Shown one piece after another: positions 1 through 8,957 of a stretch of DNA of 64,000 nucleotides (within the stretch, counting starts at the first letter, position 1; each line of letters opens with the position of its first letter). The stretch comes from Pseudomonas graminis. Lineage in GTDB: Bacteria; Pseudomonadota; Gammaproteobacteria; Pseudomonadales; Pseudomonadaceae. A model generated the notes under the pieces. It searched no databases. It was given only the letters and a program-made list of their open reading frames with translations, and was not told the origin of the DNA. Both the position numbers and the translations under genes were made by a program. The stretch is from positions 1-64,000 of the forward strand of contig NZ_FOHW01000016.1 of the NCBI RefSeq assembly GCF_900111735.1, read 5' to 3'.

Positions 1-151
1 ACCATATAACACCCAAGCAATCTGCAGAAAGACGGCAGGTTGCGGTGTGTGAAGACGCATGAAGACGAAAGTTTGCGAACACACAAGCTGTACCTTGATC
101 ACATACCCGATTTGCTGAAGCGTTCGAGAGAACGAGTCAGTACCCGAATTT
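1..151 (+). other. 23S-5S rRNA spacer (with last few nt of 23S)
   Basis: The sequence matches the internal transcribed spacer that follows the 23S gene in Pseudomonas rrn operons. By memory the mature 23S 3' end falls within roughly the first ten bases, so almost none of 23S is in the window. No tRNA lies in the spacer. The exact 23S end cannot be fixed from this sequence alone. Confidence 0.6.
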
Positions 152-267
152 CTTGACGACCATAGAGCGTTGGAACCACCTGATCCCATCCCGAACTCAG
201 CAGTGAAACGATGCATCGCCGATGGTAGTGTGGGGTTTCCCCATGTGAGAGTAGGTCATCGTCAAGA
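152..267 (+). rRNA. rrf: 5S ribosomal RNA, copy 1
   Basis: This is a 116-nt gene with the terminal helix CTTGACGA...TCGTCAAG closing on itself and the typical gammaproteobacterial core GATCCCATCCCGAACTCAG. It follows the 23S-5S spacer and is followed by an intrinsic terminator. It differs from the second copy at only a few positions (for example AGCGTTGG against AGTGCTGG). Confidence 0.96.
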
Positions 268-276
268 TTAAATTCC

Positions 277-313
277 AAAACCCCATTTGCGTAAGCAGAT
301 GGGGTTTTGTTTT
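277..313 (+). terminator. Intrinsic terminator after 5S copy 1
   Basis: A hairpin with arms AAAACCCCAT (277-286) and ATGGGGTTTT (299-308) is followed by a T-rich tail. It lies between the two 5S genes, so the second 5S is probably made by partial read-through or from its own start. Confidence 0.85.
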
Positions 314-374
314 AAGTGAAGGTCATACATTTTCGCTGGAACGTTACGTTAGTAACGGGTCGGCTACAGAATTT

Positions 375-490
375 CTTGACGACCATAGAGTGCTGGAACC
401 ACCTGATCCCATCCCGAACTCAGTAGTGAAACGGTGCATCGCCGATGGTAGTGTGGGGTTTCCCCATGTGAGAGTAGGTCATCGTCAAGA
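375..490 (+). rRNA. rrf: 5S ribosomal RNA, copy 2 (tandem duplicate)
   Basis: This is a second 116-nt 5S gene, 107 bp after the first, with the same terminal helix and a nearly identical core. The bases just before and after both copies are also alike, which points to a tandem duplication of 5S with its flanks. One rrn operon with two 5S genes is common in Pseudomonas. Confidence 0.95.
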
Positions 491-500
491 TTGAATTCCG

Positions 501-536
501 AAACCCCAGTCTGCGTGAGCAGACTGGGGTTTTGTC
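501..536 (+). terminator. Intrinsic terminator of the rrn operon
   Basis: The inverted repeat AAACCCCAGTCTGC / GCAGACTGGGGTTT (loop GTGA) ends in TTTT. It closes the rrn operon, and the next gene is on the opposite strand and converges on it. Confidence 0.88.
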
Positions 537-573
537 GTTTAAGCCGCCGGCATTGAGGCGCCGCAGGCTTGTG

Positions 574-1077
574 CTATGAGCGCAGCACAGCGCGGGGCAC
601 GTTCTCCATTGCACCATCAGCAAAGCCCTGTAAGAACTCTCTGAAGCCCTCTGTGCTCATCGAGTTGTCATCTGTAGGCTCGGCAACGATGGTCCAAGTA
701 GCAACGCAGCTCGCACTGCCGTCGGGGACAACCGTCATCGAAGCCCAGAGCTTGCTGACGCCAAGGTTGTTGTAGATGGTTGTCCATGTCATAGCCAGCG
801 TGTTGTCGTCGTGGTAGTTGAGTTGCTCGACCACCACAAGATCACCCTCCTTGAATCTCTTGTAACGGACTGAGCCAGGCCCGTTACCAATCACTTCAAT
901 ACTCGCAAGCTCCGGAATGAACTGCGTGAAACCACCGAAATCGCCTACGACCTTCCAGACCTCACGCGCCGGTGCGTTTACCGAGATAGCAGACACCACC
1001 GGTTCCCCGCGAGGATTGGTAATCAGCGTATCGGGCGACAGGGAGCCAAGGGTGTTGAGCGGCTGAATAGCGTTCAT
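574..1077 (-). CDS. mgoD: SRPBCC / polyketide-cyclase-like protein MgoD
   Basis: This 167-aa protein has the SRPBCC (START-like, polyketide cyclase/dehydrase) pattern, with the early stretch ISVNAPAREVWKVVGDFGG typical of the family's ligand-binding fold and no membrane segments. I chose the second Met (1077) because GGAG lies 6 nt upstream of it, while the first Met (1089) has no ribosome site. It is the last gene of a four-gene run with the order of mgoBCAD (pvfABCD). In those systems the cyclase-like gene belongs to the pathway for a small diazeniumdiolate signal. Its exact step is not known to me. Family call is secure; the symbol rests on gene order. Confidence 0.85.
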   Translation of the reverse strand: MNAIQPLNTLGSLSPDTLITNPRGEPVVSAISVNAPAREVWKVVGDFGGFTQFIPELASIEVIGNGPGSVRYKRFKEGDLVVVEQLNYHDDNTLAMTWTTIYNNLGVSKLWASMTVVPDGSASCVATWTIVAEPTDDNSMSTEGFREFLQGFADGAMENVPRAVLRS

Positions 1078-1118
1078 GTTGTTCTCCATAACTTAAGGGG
1101 ATGTTGCGTTGGGATGTA

Positions 1119-4100
1119 TCAGATGAAAGCAATCTCTTTCAGGTACTCGCAGCCCTTGCGCAGCAGCGCCGGGGTTTTCGAGGGATAGCACTCGCCCATT
1201 CGCTGAACACCCGCATAGGCGTTCTGGTAGGCGATCTTTGAAATGTCTCCGATGTCTTCCTCAAACCCGCCCAGGTAAAAGCCGAGCACGCCGAATAGAG
1301 CGTTCTCGCTGTCCACGCGATTCAACTGGGTTTGCCACTCACTGACGCTGACCATCTCGAAATCACTGCCCGCTTCACGGAACGCACTGACGTAATTGCT
1401 CCAGCTCAACGGCTCCGGGTTGTGGAGGTTGAAGACTGCGTGGGCTGGCTGGTAGCGACTGGCGTGAAAGCTGATGAATCGGGCGAGGAAGTCGACAGGC
1501 ATCAAGTCGAAGGTCATGGAGAAGTCCGGGACCTGGCCCAGCTGCATCGATCCCTTGAGCATTAGCATCAGGCGATTCTTGTGCGGCTGGCAGACACCGC
1601 TTGTGCTGTTGAATGCGATATTGCCTGGGCGGTAGATGTTTACCCACGCGCCTCGCTCCCGAGCTTGCTGCAGGATGCGCTCGGCGACCCACTTGGAGAG
1701 GTTGTAACCGTTCTTGATATAAATCGGCGGTGTAGCGGCAGCAGGTGCTTCGAGGACGCTCCCGTCAGCCCCAACGGCGCTCGAAGCAGAAAGTGTGGAG
1801 ACGAAGTTGAACACTTTCTTGCTGCGCCCTTCGCACAGCTTCAGGCATTCGTAGATTGGCTCAACGTTATCCTTGGCCAGGGTTTCGTAATCCTGGACGT
1901 GGTTAACGTTGGCGGCGTTATGCACTAACGCGCCAAACTCGCGATCAAGCCGCTCGTACACCTCGTTGTTCAACCCCAGCTGTGGCTGCGTGACGTCGGC
2001 GGCGTAAACCCGTACTCGCGCCAGATCTAGATGCTCAAGACGGTTTTCTCGCAGTGCCTGGATAAAGCGGTCCTGGGCCGTCATCCCTGCGCTTTCACGC
2101 ACCAGACAGGCAACCTCGGTTGCGCCCCACGCCAACAGCGCTTGAACGATGTGAACGCCGAGAAAACCATTGGCGCCGGTAACGATGACTTTGTGTACGT
2201 CGCCCATGCGCTCCACGGGCACTATCGGCAGCTCGAAGGGTGCCGAAGCATCCAGGAATGCTTGCGGGCTGACGCTCCATGAGGTGGTGCCATCGCTGTC
2301 GAGCAGTGACGCCAGATTGGTCAGCGTCGGCGCCTCGATGAAGCGATTGATCGGGATGCTGCGGCCGAACCGTTCGCGAATGCCCAGCAGCATCTGAGAC
2401 AGCAGAATCGAGTGGCCACCCAAATTGAAGAAGCTCTCGTCTGTTGAGATTTCACCAGGCGGAAGCTCCAGCAGATCCGCCCACAACGTCAGGAGCCGCC
2501 TCTCGCTTTCGGTATCGGGCAAACGACGTGGCACCTGCTCCAGCATGTTCACGGGCAACTGCAACAGCGCCTTGCGATCAACCTTGCCATTGCTGGCAAA
2601 CGGCATGCTCACCAACTCCGTGTAGGCGGTCGGCCGCATATAGTCGGGCAACAAAGCGGCGACATGGTCCTTGAGCAAGCGCCGAGCGGCGTCCGGTTCT
2701 ACGTCGTGCGGTTGCGCGAGAAAAGCCAGGATGCGCCGCTGGCCATCGATCACCACCGCGACCTGGCGGTACAGCTGGCTGTCGCGCAGGCAGTGCTCGA
2801 TCTCTTCAGGCTCAACCCTGAATCCGCGTATCTTCACCTGGTTGTCACGTCGCCCGGACAGCTCGATGCCATCGCTCGTCCACTTGCCGATGTCCCCGGT
2901 TCTGTAGGCGCGAACGCTTTGACCATCACCCAGGGCGACATGCACATAGCGCTCATCGGTGAGCACTGGGTTGTTGATGTAACCCATGCACACGCCCGGA
3001 CCGACGATGTAGAGCTCGCCGGGCGTCTGGTCCGCGACAGGCTGCATATCCTCGTCGAGAATCAGGACTTGGCTGTTGGCGATCGGGCGACCCAGGTTAC
3101 GGTTGCTACCGCCGGGTTGAAATTGACCGGCTGTGATCAACACCGTGGCCTCAGTCGGGCCGTACAGGTTATGGAAGTGACATTGCGCTGCCAGGCGTTC
3201 AATCACGTAGGGCTCGCAGACATCACCGCCGGTGCACAAGTGCTTGAGCTTCAGCGGTCGGTCAATCGGCAGGATGCTCAACAAGGCAGGCGGCAGAAAC
3301 GCGTGGCTGAGATTCTGATCCAGCAGCTCGGACAGTTGCAGCGGATCACGACGCTGGTCATCGCTCGCCACGATCAGTTCAGCGCCGCTGAGCAGTGTGG
3401 GGAATATGTCGATGACCGATGAATCAAAACTCAGCGTCGAGAACTGCAGCACCCGGCTTTCTTCGGAGAGTTCGACGTAGTGTGCATACCAGGCCGTGAA
3501 ATGGCTCAGGTTACCCTGACTTAGCATCACGCCTTTCGGGTGTCCGGTTGTGCCCGAGGTGTACAGCGCCATGCATGGCGCGTCAGTCTCCGGGCAACAT
3601 CCCATCAGCGACTGCGCCGTCGGCACGATCTCGATGTTGCTGATATCCAGCCCCGGCACAACAACGCCTGCCAGCGGGTGGCTGCCATCATGCAGCAGTA
3701 ACGTAGCGTGGGCGTCCTCGAGGATGTATTGCTGCCGCTGAACAGGCTGGCTGGGGTCCAAAGGCAGGTACACCGCTCCGTTGCCCAGGATGGCAAGGAT
3801 CCCGGCGAACAGCGCCGCAGATTTCGGCATACAAATGCCAATCACCACCGGTTTCGCCGACACGTGCGGCAGCATGGCCCGTATCTGCGTCTGGATGGCG
3901 ACGCTGTGCGCGCGCAGTTGGTCATAGCTGATGCGCTCGCCGTCGATACTCAGCGCCGTGCGCCCGGCGAATTGGCTGAAGCTGTGATCCAGGCGTGCGA
4001 CAAGCGTCTGCTCGGCGACACGCAGCAACTCTGGCGCGGCGGTGAAGTTGAAGCAGTGCTCGAAGGCCAGTCGGTCCAATCGCAGCAGGCTTTCCTGGCG

Positions 4101-4571
4101 CTCACTGTGCGGCGGGTCGACGCGCTCGGCGCGCGCGAAATACTGGGTATCACGCGAGAACCGGCTGATCAGCATCGCGACGTTGTCGACCAGCGTTGCG
4201 ACCGCAGTGTCCCTTAGCACGCGTCCGTTGCCGGAAAGCGTGGTAGCCACGGCATGGCACGCGATCAAGCGCTGGGCCGTAGCCGTCCCGAGCCAGCACA
4301 CTATTTCCAGCTCAGGCAGTGCCCGCTCGCTCACCGGTGTCAGTGCTACCCGGAGCCCAAGATGCACGGCTGCCTTGAACGCGCCCCGTTCTGCATGGGG
4401 CAGTTCCAGCGTGCCGTCCTCAATGATGATCGACGCGTCCTTCAGCGCTATCAGCTCAAGCGTGGCCTCGTTACGCAGGTGGTGAATCAGATGCCCGTGG
4501 GCGTTTAGTTCAGCACTTAGCTCATTCATCGCCCGGCTCTGACCGATGAGCACAATCTCCAGGCGCTTCAT
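1119..4571 (-). CDS. mgoA: Single-module NRPS (A-T-thioester reductase), MgoA
   Basis: 1150 aa. Residues 1-200 form an N-terminal domain that I do not firmly recognise. An adenylation domain follows (about 205-670; core LYTSGTTGHPKG at 337-348, GRRDNQVKIRGFR near 573-585, NGKVDRKAL near 661-669), then a carrier domain with its Ser in FFNLGGHS (721), then an NAD(P)-binding thioester-reductase domain from about 795 (VTGANGFLG; YNLSK motif later). There is no condensation domain, so the enzyme should load one amino acid and release it by reduction. The start at 4571 gives an ATGA overlap with mgoC, better than the longer frame to 4700. In mgo/pvf systems the substrate is an aliphatic amino acid (Leu or Val), turned into a diazeniumdiolate signal; specificity here is not read. 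Confidence 0.92.
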   Translation of the reverse strand: MKRLEIVLIGQSRAMNELSAELNAHGHLIHHLRNEATLELIALKDASIIIEDGTLELPHAERGAFKAAVHLGLRVALTPVSERALPELEIVCWLGTATAQRLIACHAVATTLSGNGRVLRDTAVATLVDNVAMLISRFSRDTQYFARAERVDPPHSERQESLLRLDRLAFEHCFNFTAAPELLRVAEQTLVARLDHSFSQFAGRTALSIDGERISYDQLRAHSVAIQTQIRAMLPHVSAKPVVIGICMPKSAALFAGILAILGNGAVYLPLDPSQPVQRQQYILEDAHATLLLHDGSHPLAGVVVPGLDISNIEIVPTAQSLMGCCPETDAPCMALYTSGTTGHPKGVMLSQGNLSHFTAWYAHYVELSEESRVLQFSTLSFDSSVIDIFPTLLSGAELIVASDDQRRDPLQLSELLDQNLSHAFLPPALLSILPIDRPLKLKHLCTGGDVCEPYVIERLAAQCHFHNLYGPTEATVLITAGQFQPGGSNRNLGRPIANSQVLILDEDMQPVADQTPGELYIVGPGVCMGYINNPVLTDERYVHVALGDGQSVRAYRTGDIGKWTSDGIELSGRRDNQVKIRGFRVEPEEIEHCLRDSQLYRQVAVVIDGQRRILAFLAQPHDVEPDAARRLLKDHVAALLPDYMRPTAYTELVSMPFASNGKVDRKALLQLPVNMLEQVPRRLPDTESERRLLTLWADLLELPPGEISTDESFFNLGGHSILLSQMLLGIRERFGRSIPINRFIEAPTLTNLASLLDSDGTTSWSVSPQAFLDASAPFELPIVPVERMGDVHKVIVTGANGFLGVHIVQALLAWGATEVACLVRESAGMTAQDRFIQALRENRLEHLDLARVRVYAADVTQPQLGLNNEVYERLDREFGALVHNAANVNHVQDYETLAKDNVEPIYECLKLCEGRSKKVFNFVSTLSASSAVGADGSVLEAPAAATPPIYIKNGYNLSKWVAERILQQARERGAWVNIYRPGNIAFNSTSGVCQPHKNRLMLMLKGSMQLGQVPDFSMTFDLMPVDFLARFISFHASRYQPAHAVFNLHNPEPLSWSNYVSAFREAGSDFEMVSVSEWQTQLNRVDSENALFGVLGFYLGGFEEDIGDISKIAYQNAYAGVQRMGECYPSKTPALLRKGCEYLKEIAFI

Positions 4572-5512
4572 TGCAGGCCTCCGGCTGGTAGATAGTCCGC
4601 AAGGGCATGCTGGACGCAGGGTGAGTCGAGCATCGAGCTGGAGGTGAAGAAACGCATAATGTTGCCCACCAGCGGATGGTGGCGATTGATCGGGAAGCAC
4701 ATCGCCTGCGTCTCTTCCCTCAGTGCCTGTCTGATCGGTTCTGCGACGGGCAAGCTGTCGATCAGTAGGAAGTCAAAAGACTTCTGGATGTCATTGGTCA
4801 AATACTGAGCAATGAATACCGGCAGGATCTGCGCGATGAGTTGCTTGTCCTGTTCGGACGCTGCGTGCCAGTAGATCCTGACCAGACGCGCCCAGAAACC
4901 CGAGTGCCGTCCCTCATCAAGCAGGTGGTCCGCCATGAGGCCTTTGACGGACTGCTTCACCGTGTCGTCCTTGGCAAACGCCGCCACGTCGTTGGTCACA
5001 GTGTTCTCGGCAATCGCCACGCAGATGAGCTCGACCGCGCTGCGCAAATGGTCCGGCGCCAGGGCCAGCGCAGCGGGAATGGCCCGGCTGAGTTCGATTT
5101 CCTGTGGCAACGGGATTGGCTGGATGCCGGTGAGGGCGATGGTTTGCTGCATGAAGTCCATCGCGACCAGAGCGTGGTAATCCTCATCGACGACCACCGT
5201 CATGGCGTCATATCGGCAAGCAAAGGGAAAGCGGATTGCGAAGTTGTCTTTGGCGATGCTTCGCGCGGTCTTGTCGACGATTTCGGTCTCGAAAATCACC
5301 ACGTCGTTGATGAACTTGTACAGGCTCTGCACCAGCGCCAGATCGCGCAGATGGGCGCATTCGCGAGTGAATGTCTCGCTTAGTACCAGTGGCTGACGGC
5401 TGAGCGGGTAGATCAGTTTTTCGTCGTTTTCGACAATACGGCGCGGGCGTGTGCGAATCGTCGCGCGGCCTTCCCAGGCATCGACGAACGACAAGTAGTC
5501 TTCGGCTTTCAT
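4568..5512 (-). CDS. mgoC: AurF-like diiron N-oxygenase MgoC
   Basis: 314 aa, similar to p-aminobenzoate N-oxygenase AurF. Diiron-ligand patterns are visible: DEDYH (ExxH type), an isolated Glu in AIAENTV, and HLLDEGRHSGFW. Such enzymes oxidise an amine to hydroxylamine or nitroso forms, which suits the N-N chemistry expected of the mgo/pvf product. The start at 5512 has AAGGA 7 nt upstream and is preferred over an upstream Met at 5590 that would run into mgoB. The stop overlaps the mgoA start (ATGA), so the two are translationally coupled. Confidence 0.9.
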   Translation of the reverse strand: MKAEDYLSFVDAWEGRATIRTRPRRIVENDEKLIYPLSRQPLVLSETFTRECAHLRDLALVQSLYKFINDVVIFETEIVDKTARSIAKDNFAIRFPFACRYDAMTVVVDEDYHALVAMDFMQQTIALTGIQPIPLPQEIELSRAIPAALALAPDHLRSAVELICVAIAENTVTNDVAAFAKDDTVKQSVKGLMADHLLDEGRHSGFWARLVRIYWHAASEQDKQLIAQILPVFIAQYLTNDIQKSFDFLLIDSLPVAEPIRQALREETQAMCFPINRHHPLVGNIMRFFTSSSMLDSPCVQHALADYLPAGGLQ

Positions 5513-5561
5513 GATGGCGTCCTTGTGTGGAGGGCTGGTCGAGTGCGGAGGCGTGATGGAC

Positions 5562-6341
5562 TCATGCGCTGACCTCCCGCGCGGTTTCACGCAGGGTCAG
5601 TTGCAAGGCGTCCCATAGCGCGATGCGGCTTTCGACGGCGGCGATGGCAGCGGCATATACCTCGCGCTGGTGTTGTTCATTGCCCGCGACTAGCCTGGCC
5701 AACAACGATTCCGCAGCCGGGCCGTGATCCTCGGAGTCCACCTCGATGTGGCGCTCCAGGTAGTAGCGAAAGGTCGGTGCCTTGTCGGCAGTGATGCCCC
5801 AGTCGTCGAGAATCCGCTGGAACATCTGCGGGATAACACTCTCGCGACCGTGCAGGAACGCAGCAGCCACGCAGTGCGCCGGCGCATCCAAGGCAATGTC
5901 CAGCGTGTCTAGAACGAAGTGCGTGGCTGCTCGGCCTGCGCCGACGCTGTCGAGCGCGGTTTTGTAGTGAATGCCTTCGCGCAACAGTTCGACGAAATGC
6001 TCGATGCGAGCTGTGCTTGCGCCGATCTCCCGCATCGCGTCCAGATACAGTTCGAAGTGGCTGTAATGATCGTGGCGTCCTGGCCGATCATCCGACTCCT
6101 CACCCAGTACGATTTCGTTAATGAGCCGCGCCGCCTTCGGGTCTTGCGGCGGCAGCCAGGGCAGTCGGGTGCACGTCAGCTCCTGCTGCAGCCGCTTGGT
6201 GAGTGACATGAAATCCCAGACCGCAAACACATGCACCTCCATGAACCGCTGAAGGACGTGGAGTGAATCGATTTCGGAAAAAACAGGGTGCGCGCTGAGT
6301 GCTGATTTCTTCGCGATAAGTTGCTGTTTGAGACTATCCAT
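5562..6341 (-). CDS. mgoB: DUF3050 haem-oxygenase-like diiron protein MgoB
   Basis: 259 aa of the DUF3050 family, which belongs to the haem-oxygenase-like diiron oxidase (HDO) fold. Candidate metal ligands sit in [11 protein letters not shown] (about 35-45), [10 protein letters not shown] (about 90-100) and [14 protein letters not shown] (about 190-203). AGGA lies 7 nt before the ATG. It is the first gene of the operon; mgoC begins 49 bp downstream. In relatives this gene is required for the mgo/pvf signal and is proposed to act with the N-oxygenase on an amino-acid-derived substrate. The family is clear, and the precise reaction is inference. Confidence 0.9.
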   Translation of the reverse strand: MDSLKQQLIAKKSALSAHPVFSEIDSLHVLQRFMEVHVFAVWDFMSLTKRLQQELTCTRLPWLPPQDPKAARLINEIVLGEESDDRPGRHDHYSHFELYLDAMREIGASTARIEHFVELLREGIHYKTALDSVGAGRAATHFVLDTLDIALDAPAHCVAAAFLHGRESVIPQMFQRILDDWGITADKAPTFRYYLERHIEVDSEDHGPAAESLLARLVAGNEQHQREVYAAAIAAVESRIALWDALQLTLRETAREVSA

Positions 6342-6428
6342 TTTTACATCCTTGATAGATTGAGTGCGTCACGAACTGTGCTAATTGCCAAAACCGAAAG
6401 TCGTTTTAAGTTGCTGTGTAAACAATGG

Positions 6429-6457
6429 ATAACATGACTTCCATTAATGTCAGGCAA
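6429..6457 (-). promoter_or_regulatory. Possible mgo promoter
   Basis: On the minus strand a TTGCCT hexamer (6457-6452) and a TGTTAT hexamer (6434-6429) are 17 bp apart, about 90 bp upstream of mgoB. Each matches the sigma-70 consensus at four of six bases. The spacer contains an imperfect inverted repeat (TGACATT...AAGTCA) that could be an operator. This is suggestive only. Confidence 0.3.
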
Positions 6458-6985
6458 TAAGAAGTCGCGACCTTACTATGTGAGTGGTCAATAATCGTGT
6501 AGGCAGGAACGAGGCGTGCTCGTTTAGCTAACGCCTTCGCTGACCAGCGTCGGTGGGCGAATAGCCCTGAAACGTTGGTCGCCAGAAAACGTTAAAACAG
6601 TTTCAAATGGTTCCGCAAATACTTTTTAATATAATTAACAACTTATATAAATCGGGCGCGAGAAGTGGCAATAAAACTTCTGAATAAAGTTTTATATAGG
6701 CGAGCGCAACCCTTCCGGCTCATTAGAGCCAGAATTGAAATGAATGAACGAATACCTCGTTCAGCGTTGCGCGTTATCGGGCTAATACAGTTTTTTAGAA
6801 TTTTTGGTGTGGGCGACATTCAGGCTTTCACTTCAATGTCTCCGCCCAGGGCAATGCTCCTTTTGCCGCTCCATGAGAACTGCCTTCCCTGAACCGGCTG
6901 CAGACCGATTCGTCGTCCGAGTTTGCCTGAACACGGCGGTATACCGCGTCACGACTGCCAGGTTTCACGATAGGTGCATGAGCAG

Positions 6986-7014
6986 CGGCCCGAGCATGGG
7001 CGGGCCGGTTTTTA
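6986..7014 (+). terminator. Terminator-like hairpin on the plus strand
   Basis: The arms CGGCCCG (6986-6992) and CGGGCCG (7001-7007) are followed by GTTTTTA. It reads as an intrinsic terminator for a plus-strand transcript, although no plus-strand gene is recognised upstream. It does not serve the minus-strand thioesterase gene, which ends past it. Confidence 0.5.
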
Positions 7015-7081
7015 GTCTTGGGGGGCTTCAGAAGGGAGGGCGCGAGGAGTCGATGCAGAAGGAGAGGGCGGCGGTGTGTGT

Positions 7082-7837
7082 TCAGCCGCCGAGCAAGCCG
7101 AGGTGCGTGTTGATGATGTGCAGCAGGCGATCGCGTTGCGAGCAGAGGAAGTCATGTGTGCCGCGGACTTCGATCAGTTCGAACTCGCGACGCGTGAACT
7201 CTCGCCATTTCATCATGCTGGCCGCGGTAGCGACCGGATCATCGCTGCCGTACAGACCGGTCAACGGGATGTCCAGGCCCCCGTCCGCGCAGTGTGACCA
7301 GATCTCAGACAGCTTCACGTCGCTGCGCACGACAGGCTCCAGCAGCTTCAGGCGTTTCTTATCCTGCGCGAACGTGTTCGGAAGCACGCCCAGCGTGATC
7401 AGCGCTTGAATGAAATCGTCCTGCGGCAGGGTGTGCAAATACGGCCAGGGCTGTCGGCTGTCAGGGCTGCGGCAGCCGGAGACGACAAGATGACGCGTCA
7501 GATTCGGGTAATGATGCTGCGCCAGCCTGGCCATTTCATAAGCGACACGACCGCCGAAGCTGTGGCCGTAAAACGCATGGGGCTCGCTCAGATAGGGCTG
7601 CAACGCGAGGAAGGTGTCTTGCAGCAAGGGCGCCCACTGATCGTAGGGCGTTTCCTTGAGCCGGCTGCCGTGGCCGGGCAGGCGCAGTGTGACCAGTTCG
7701 ATGTGATCGGCAAGGCCTTCGGACCAGTCACGAAAGTGCTCCGGATCGCCTCCTACGTGAGGAAAGCAAATCAGGCGTGTCCTGACGGGTTGTCCGGAAT
7801 TGACCACCATCAGCCATTTGTTCTTTTCGGCTTGCAC
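7082..7837 (-). CDS. Type II thioesterase (alpha/beta hydrolase, GrsT family)
   Basis: 251 aa with the type II thioesterase layout: an early CFPHVGGDPEHF, the oxyanion/nucleophile motif GHSFGG (Ser about 93), a late Asp in YGSDDPV and the catalytic His in GTHDFLCSQ. Such enzymes clear mis-loaded acyl or aminoacyl groups from carrier domains of NRPS/PKS enzymes. It reads the same way as the mgo operon, 740 bp upstream of mgoB, so it may service MgoA; a role in another pathway cannot be excluded. The start is probably GTG (7837), with GGA 7 nt upstream; an ATG at 7810 is an alternative. Confidence 0.85.
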   Translation of the reverse strand: MQAEKNKWLMVVNSGQPVRTRLICFPHVGGDPEHFRDWSEGLADHIELVTLRLPGHGSRLKETPYDQWAPLLQDTFLALQPYLSEPHAFYGHSFGGRVAYEMARLAQHHYPNLTRHLVVSGCRSPDSRQPWPYLHTLPQDDFIQALITLGVLPNTFAQDKKRLKLLEPVVRSDVKLSEIWSHCADGGLDIPLTGLYGSDDPVATAASMMKWREFTRREFELIEVRGTHDFLCSQRDRLLHIINTHLGLLGG

Positions 7838-7988
7838 TCAGCTTCCCGAGCCTTGATAAAGGCGTCATAACCGTGGAGCCGGGTCCTTCGGCGCATACGC
7901 CGTCATTAACGGCGTTCGTTGATGCCTTGTGCTTCTTGGCCGATTAGCCAGAGACGAGCAAGGTCAAGGTTGAATAGAGCAGTGAATG

Positions 7989-8732
7989 TTACTGGGTGAC
8001 GACGCGCTTTCTTGAGGCCGCCGCAGGTTTTGCCTCTTCCGCCTTGCGGGCGCTCAAGTAGGCATTGATGGCTTCGACACCACGATTCAAGTGGTTAGTC
8101 AGCGCCTCGATTGTGGCGTCCACATTACCGGCGCCGGCCATTTCCAGCAATTCGATGTGGTCGTTTTGGGACACCTTGCCCAGATTCATTTGCTTGAGAT
8201 TAAAACGCAAGAAGCGCTCTTCCTCGTTCAAGCCGTCCTCGACCAGTTTGAGCAGGCGCTTGTTGTGCGCCTTGCAGTACAGCGACATATGGAACTGGCG
8301 GTTGAGCGTGCCCATGATGCTGTAGTCGGTTTCGACTTCAAGCTGTTCGATGTAGCCACGCGCCATGCTGATGTCTTCGGCGGTCAGCAGCGGTATCGAC
8401 TGCCGCAGCGCCTCGCACTCCAGCAGGATGCGCAACGCGTACGCATCCGTTGCGTCCTCGTTGATCAGCGGGGCAACCACCGCACCCTTGTGGGTCTCGA
8501 CGCGCAGCAACGACTGAGCTTCCAGCTGACGCAGCGCCTCGCGGACAGGCATGCGGCTGACACCGAAAAGCGTCGCCAGCTCTTGCTGGCGCAAGGCGAT
8601 ACCTGCCGGGAGGCGGCCTTCAAGGATGGCGCTGCGCAGTTTCTCTTCGATTATGGCACGCGCCTGATGCGCAGGCGGCTGCTCATCGCCCAGGGTTTCC
8701 CGCAGAAATTGCTCTTTCTCAGTCCTGCGCAT
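7989..8732 (-). CDS. GntR-family regulator, FadR/FCD subfamily
   Basis: 247 aa. An N-terminal winged helix (about 25-90; LATLFGVSRMPVREALRQLE is the recognition region) is followed by an all-helical FCD domain, the effector-binding part of FadR-like regulators, with candidate metal-binding His residues in the C-terminal half. These proteins usually repress catabolic or transport genes and release DNA on binding an organic acid. It is a single gene on the minus strand; the neighbouring aldo/keto reductase and MFS gene are possible targets, but no operator could be defined. Confidence 0.88.
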   Translation of the reverse strand: MRRTEKEQFLRETLGDEQPPAHQARAIIEEKLRSAILEGRLPAGIALRQQELATLFGVSRMPVREALRQLEAQSLLRVETHKGAVVAPLINEDATDAYALRILLECEALRQSIPLLTAEDISMARGYIEQLEVETDYSIMGTLNRQFHMSLYCKAHNKRLLKLVEDGLNEEERFLRFNLKQMNLGKVSQNDHIELLEMAGAGNVDATIEALTNHLNRGVEAINAYLSARKAEEAKPAAASRKRVVTQ

Positions 8733-8957
8733 GCTTGATCTTCTTCGGCTAACCAGTTATTGGATCCAATGGAACACTAGAGAGCGCTGCTGCCCTTGTC
8801 AAACTTTGACACAAGTTTAGCGGGCTGCCTCGGCGCGGCATTCTACAAGGGAATGAGCGCAGAGGTATTGCCATCAATCGGGGATTGGGAGCGGGATGCC
8901 CAGCCTCGGTTACGCAAGTCGTGCGGCACTCAAGGCTGGTTTCACAGACGATCGGTG

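Larger units (their letters stand above)
6342..7081 (-). other. 740-bp intergenic region upstream of mgoB
   Basis: No convincing gene is present. It holds the mgo leader and promoter, an AT-rich stretch around 6620-6650 with a perfect plus-strand TATAAT at 6630-6635, and a plus-strand terminator-like hairpin at 6986-7014. Its length and AT-rich core fit a regulated control region, and a small plus-strand RNA is possible. Confidence 0.5.

Noticed and set aside
6804..7409. 201-codon plus-strand open frame upstream of and across the thioesterase gene
   Set aside because: Its second half is antisense to the well-supported thioesterase, it crosses a terminator-like hairpin, and its composition is not protein-like.
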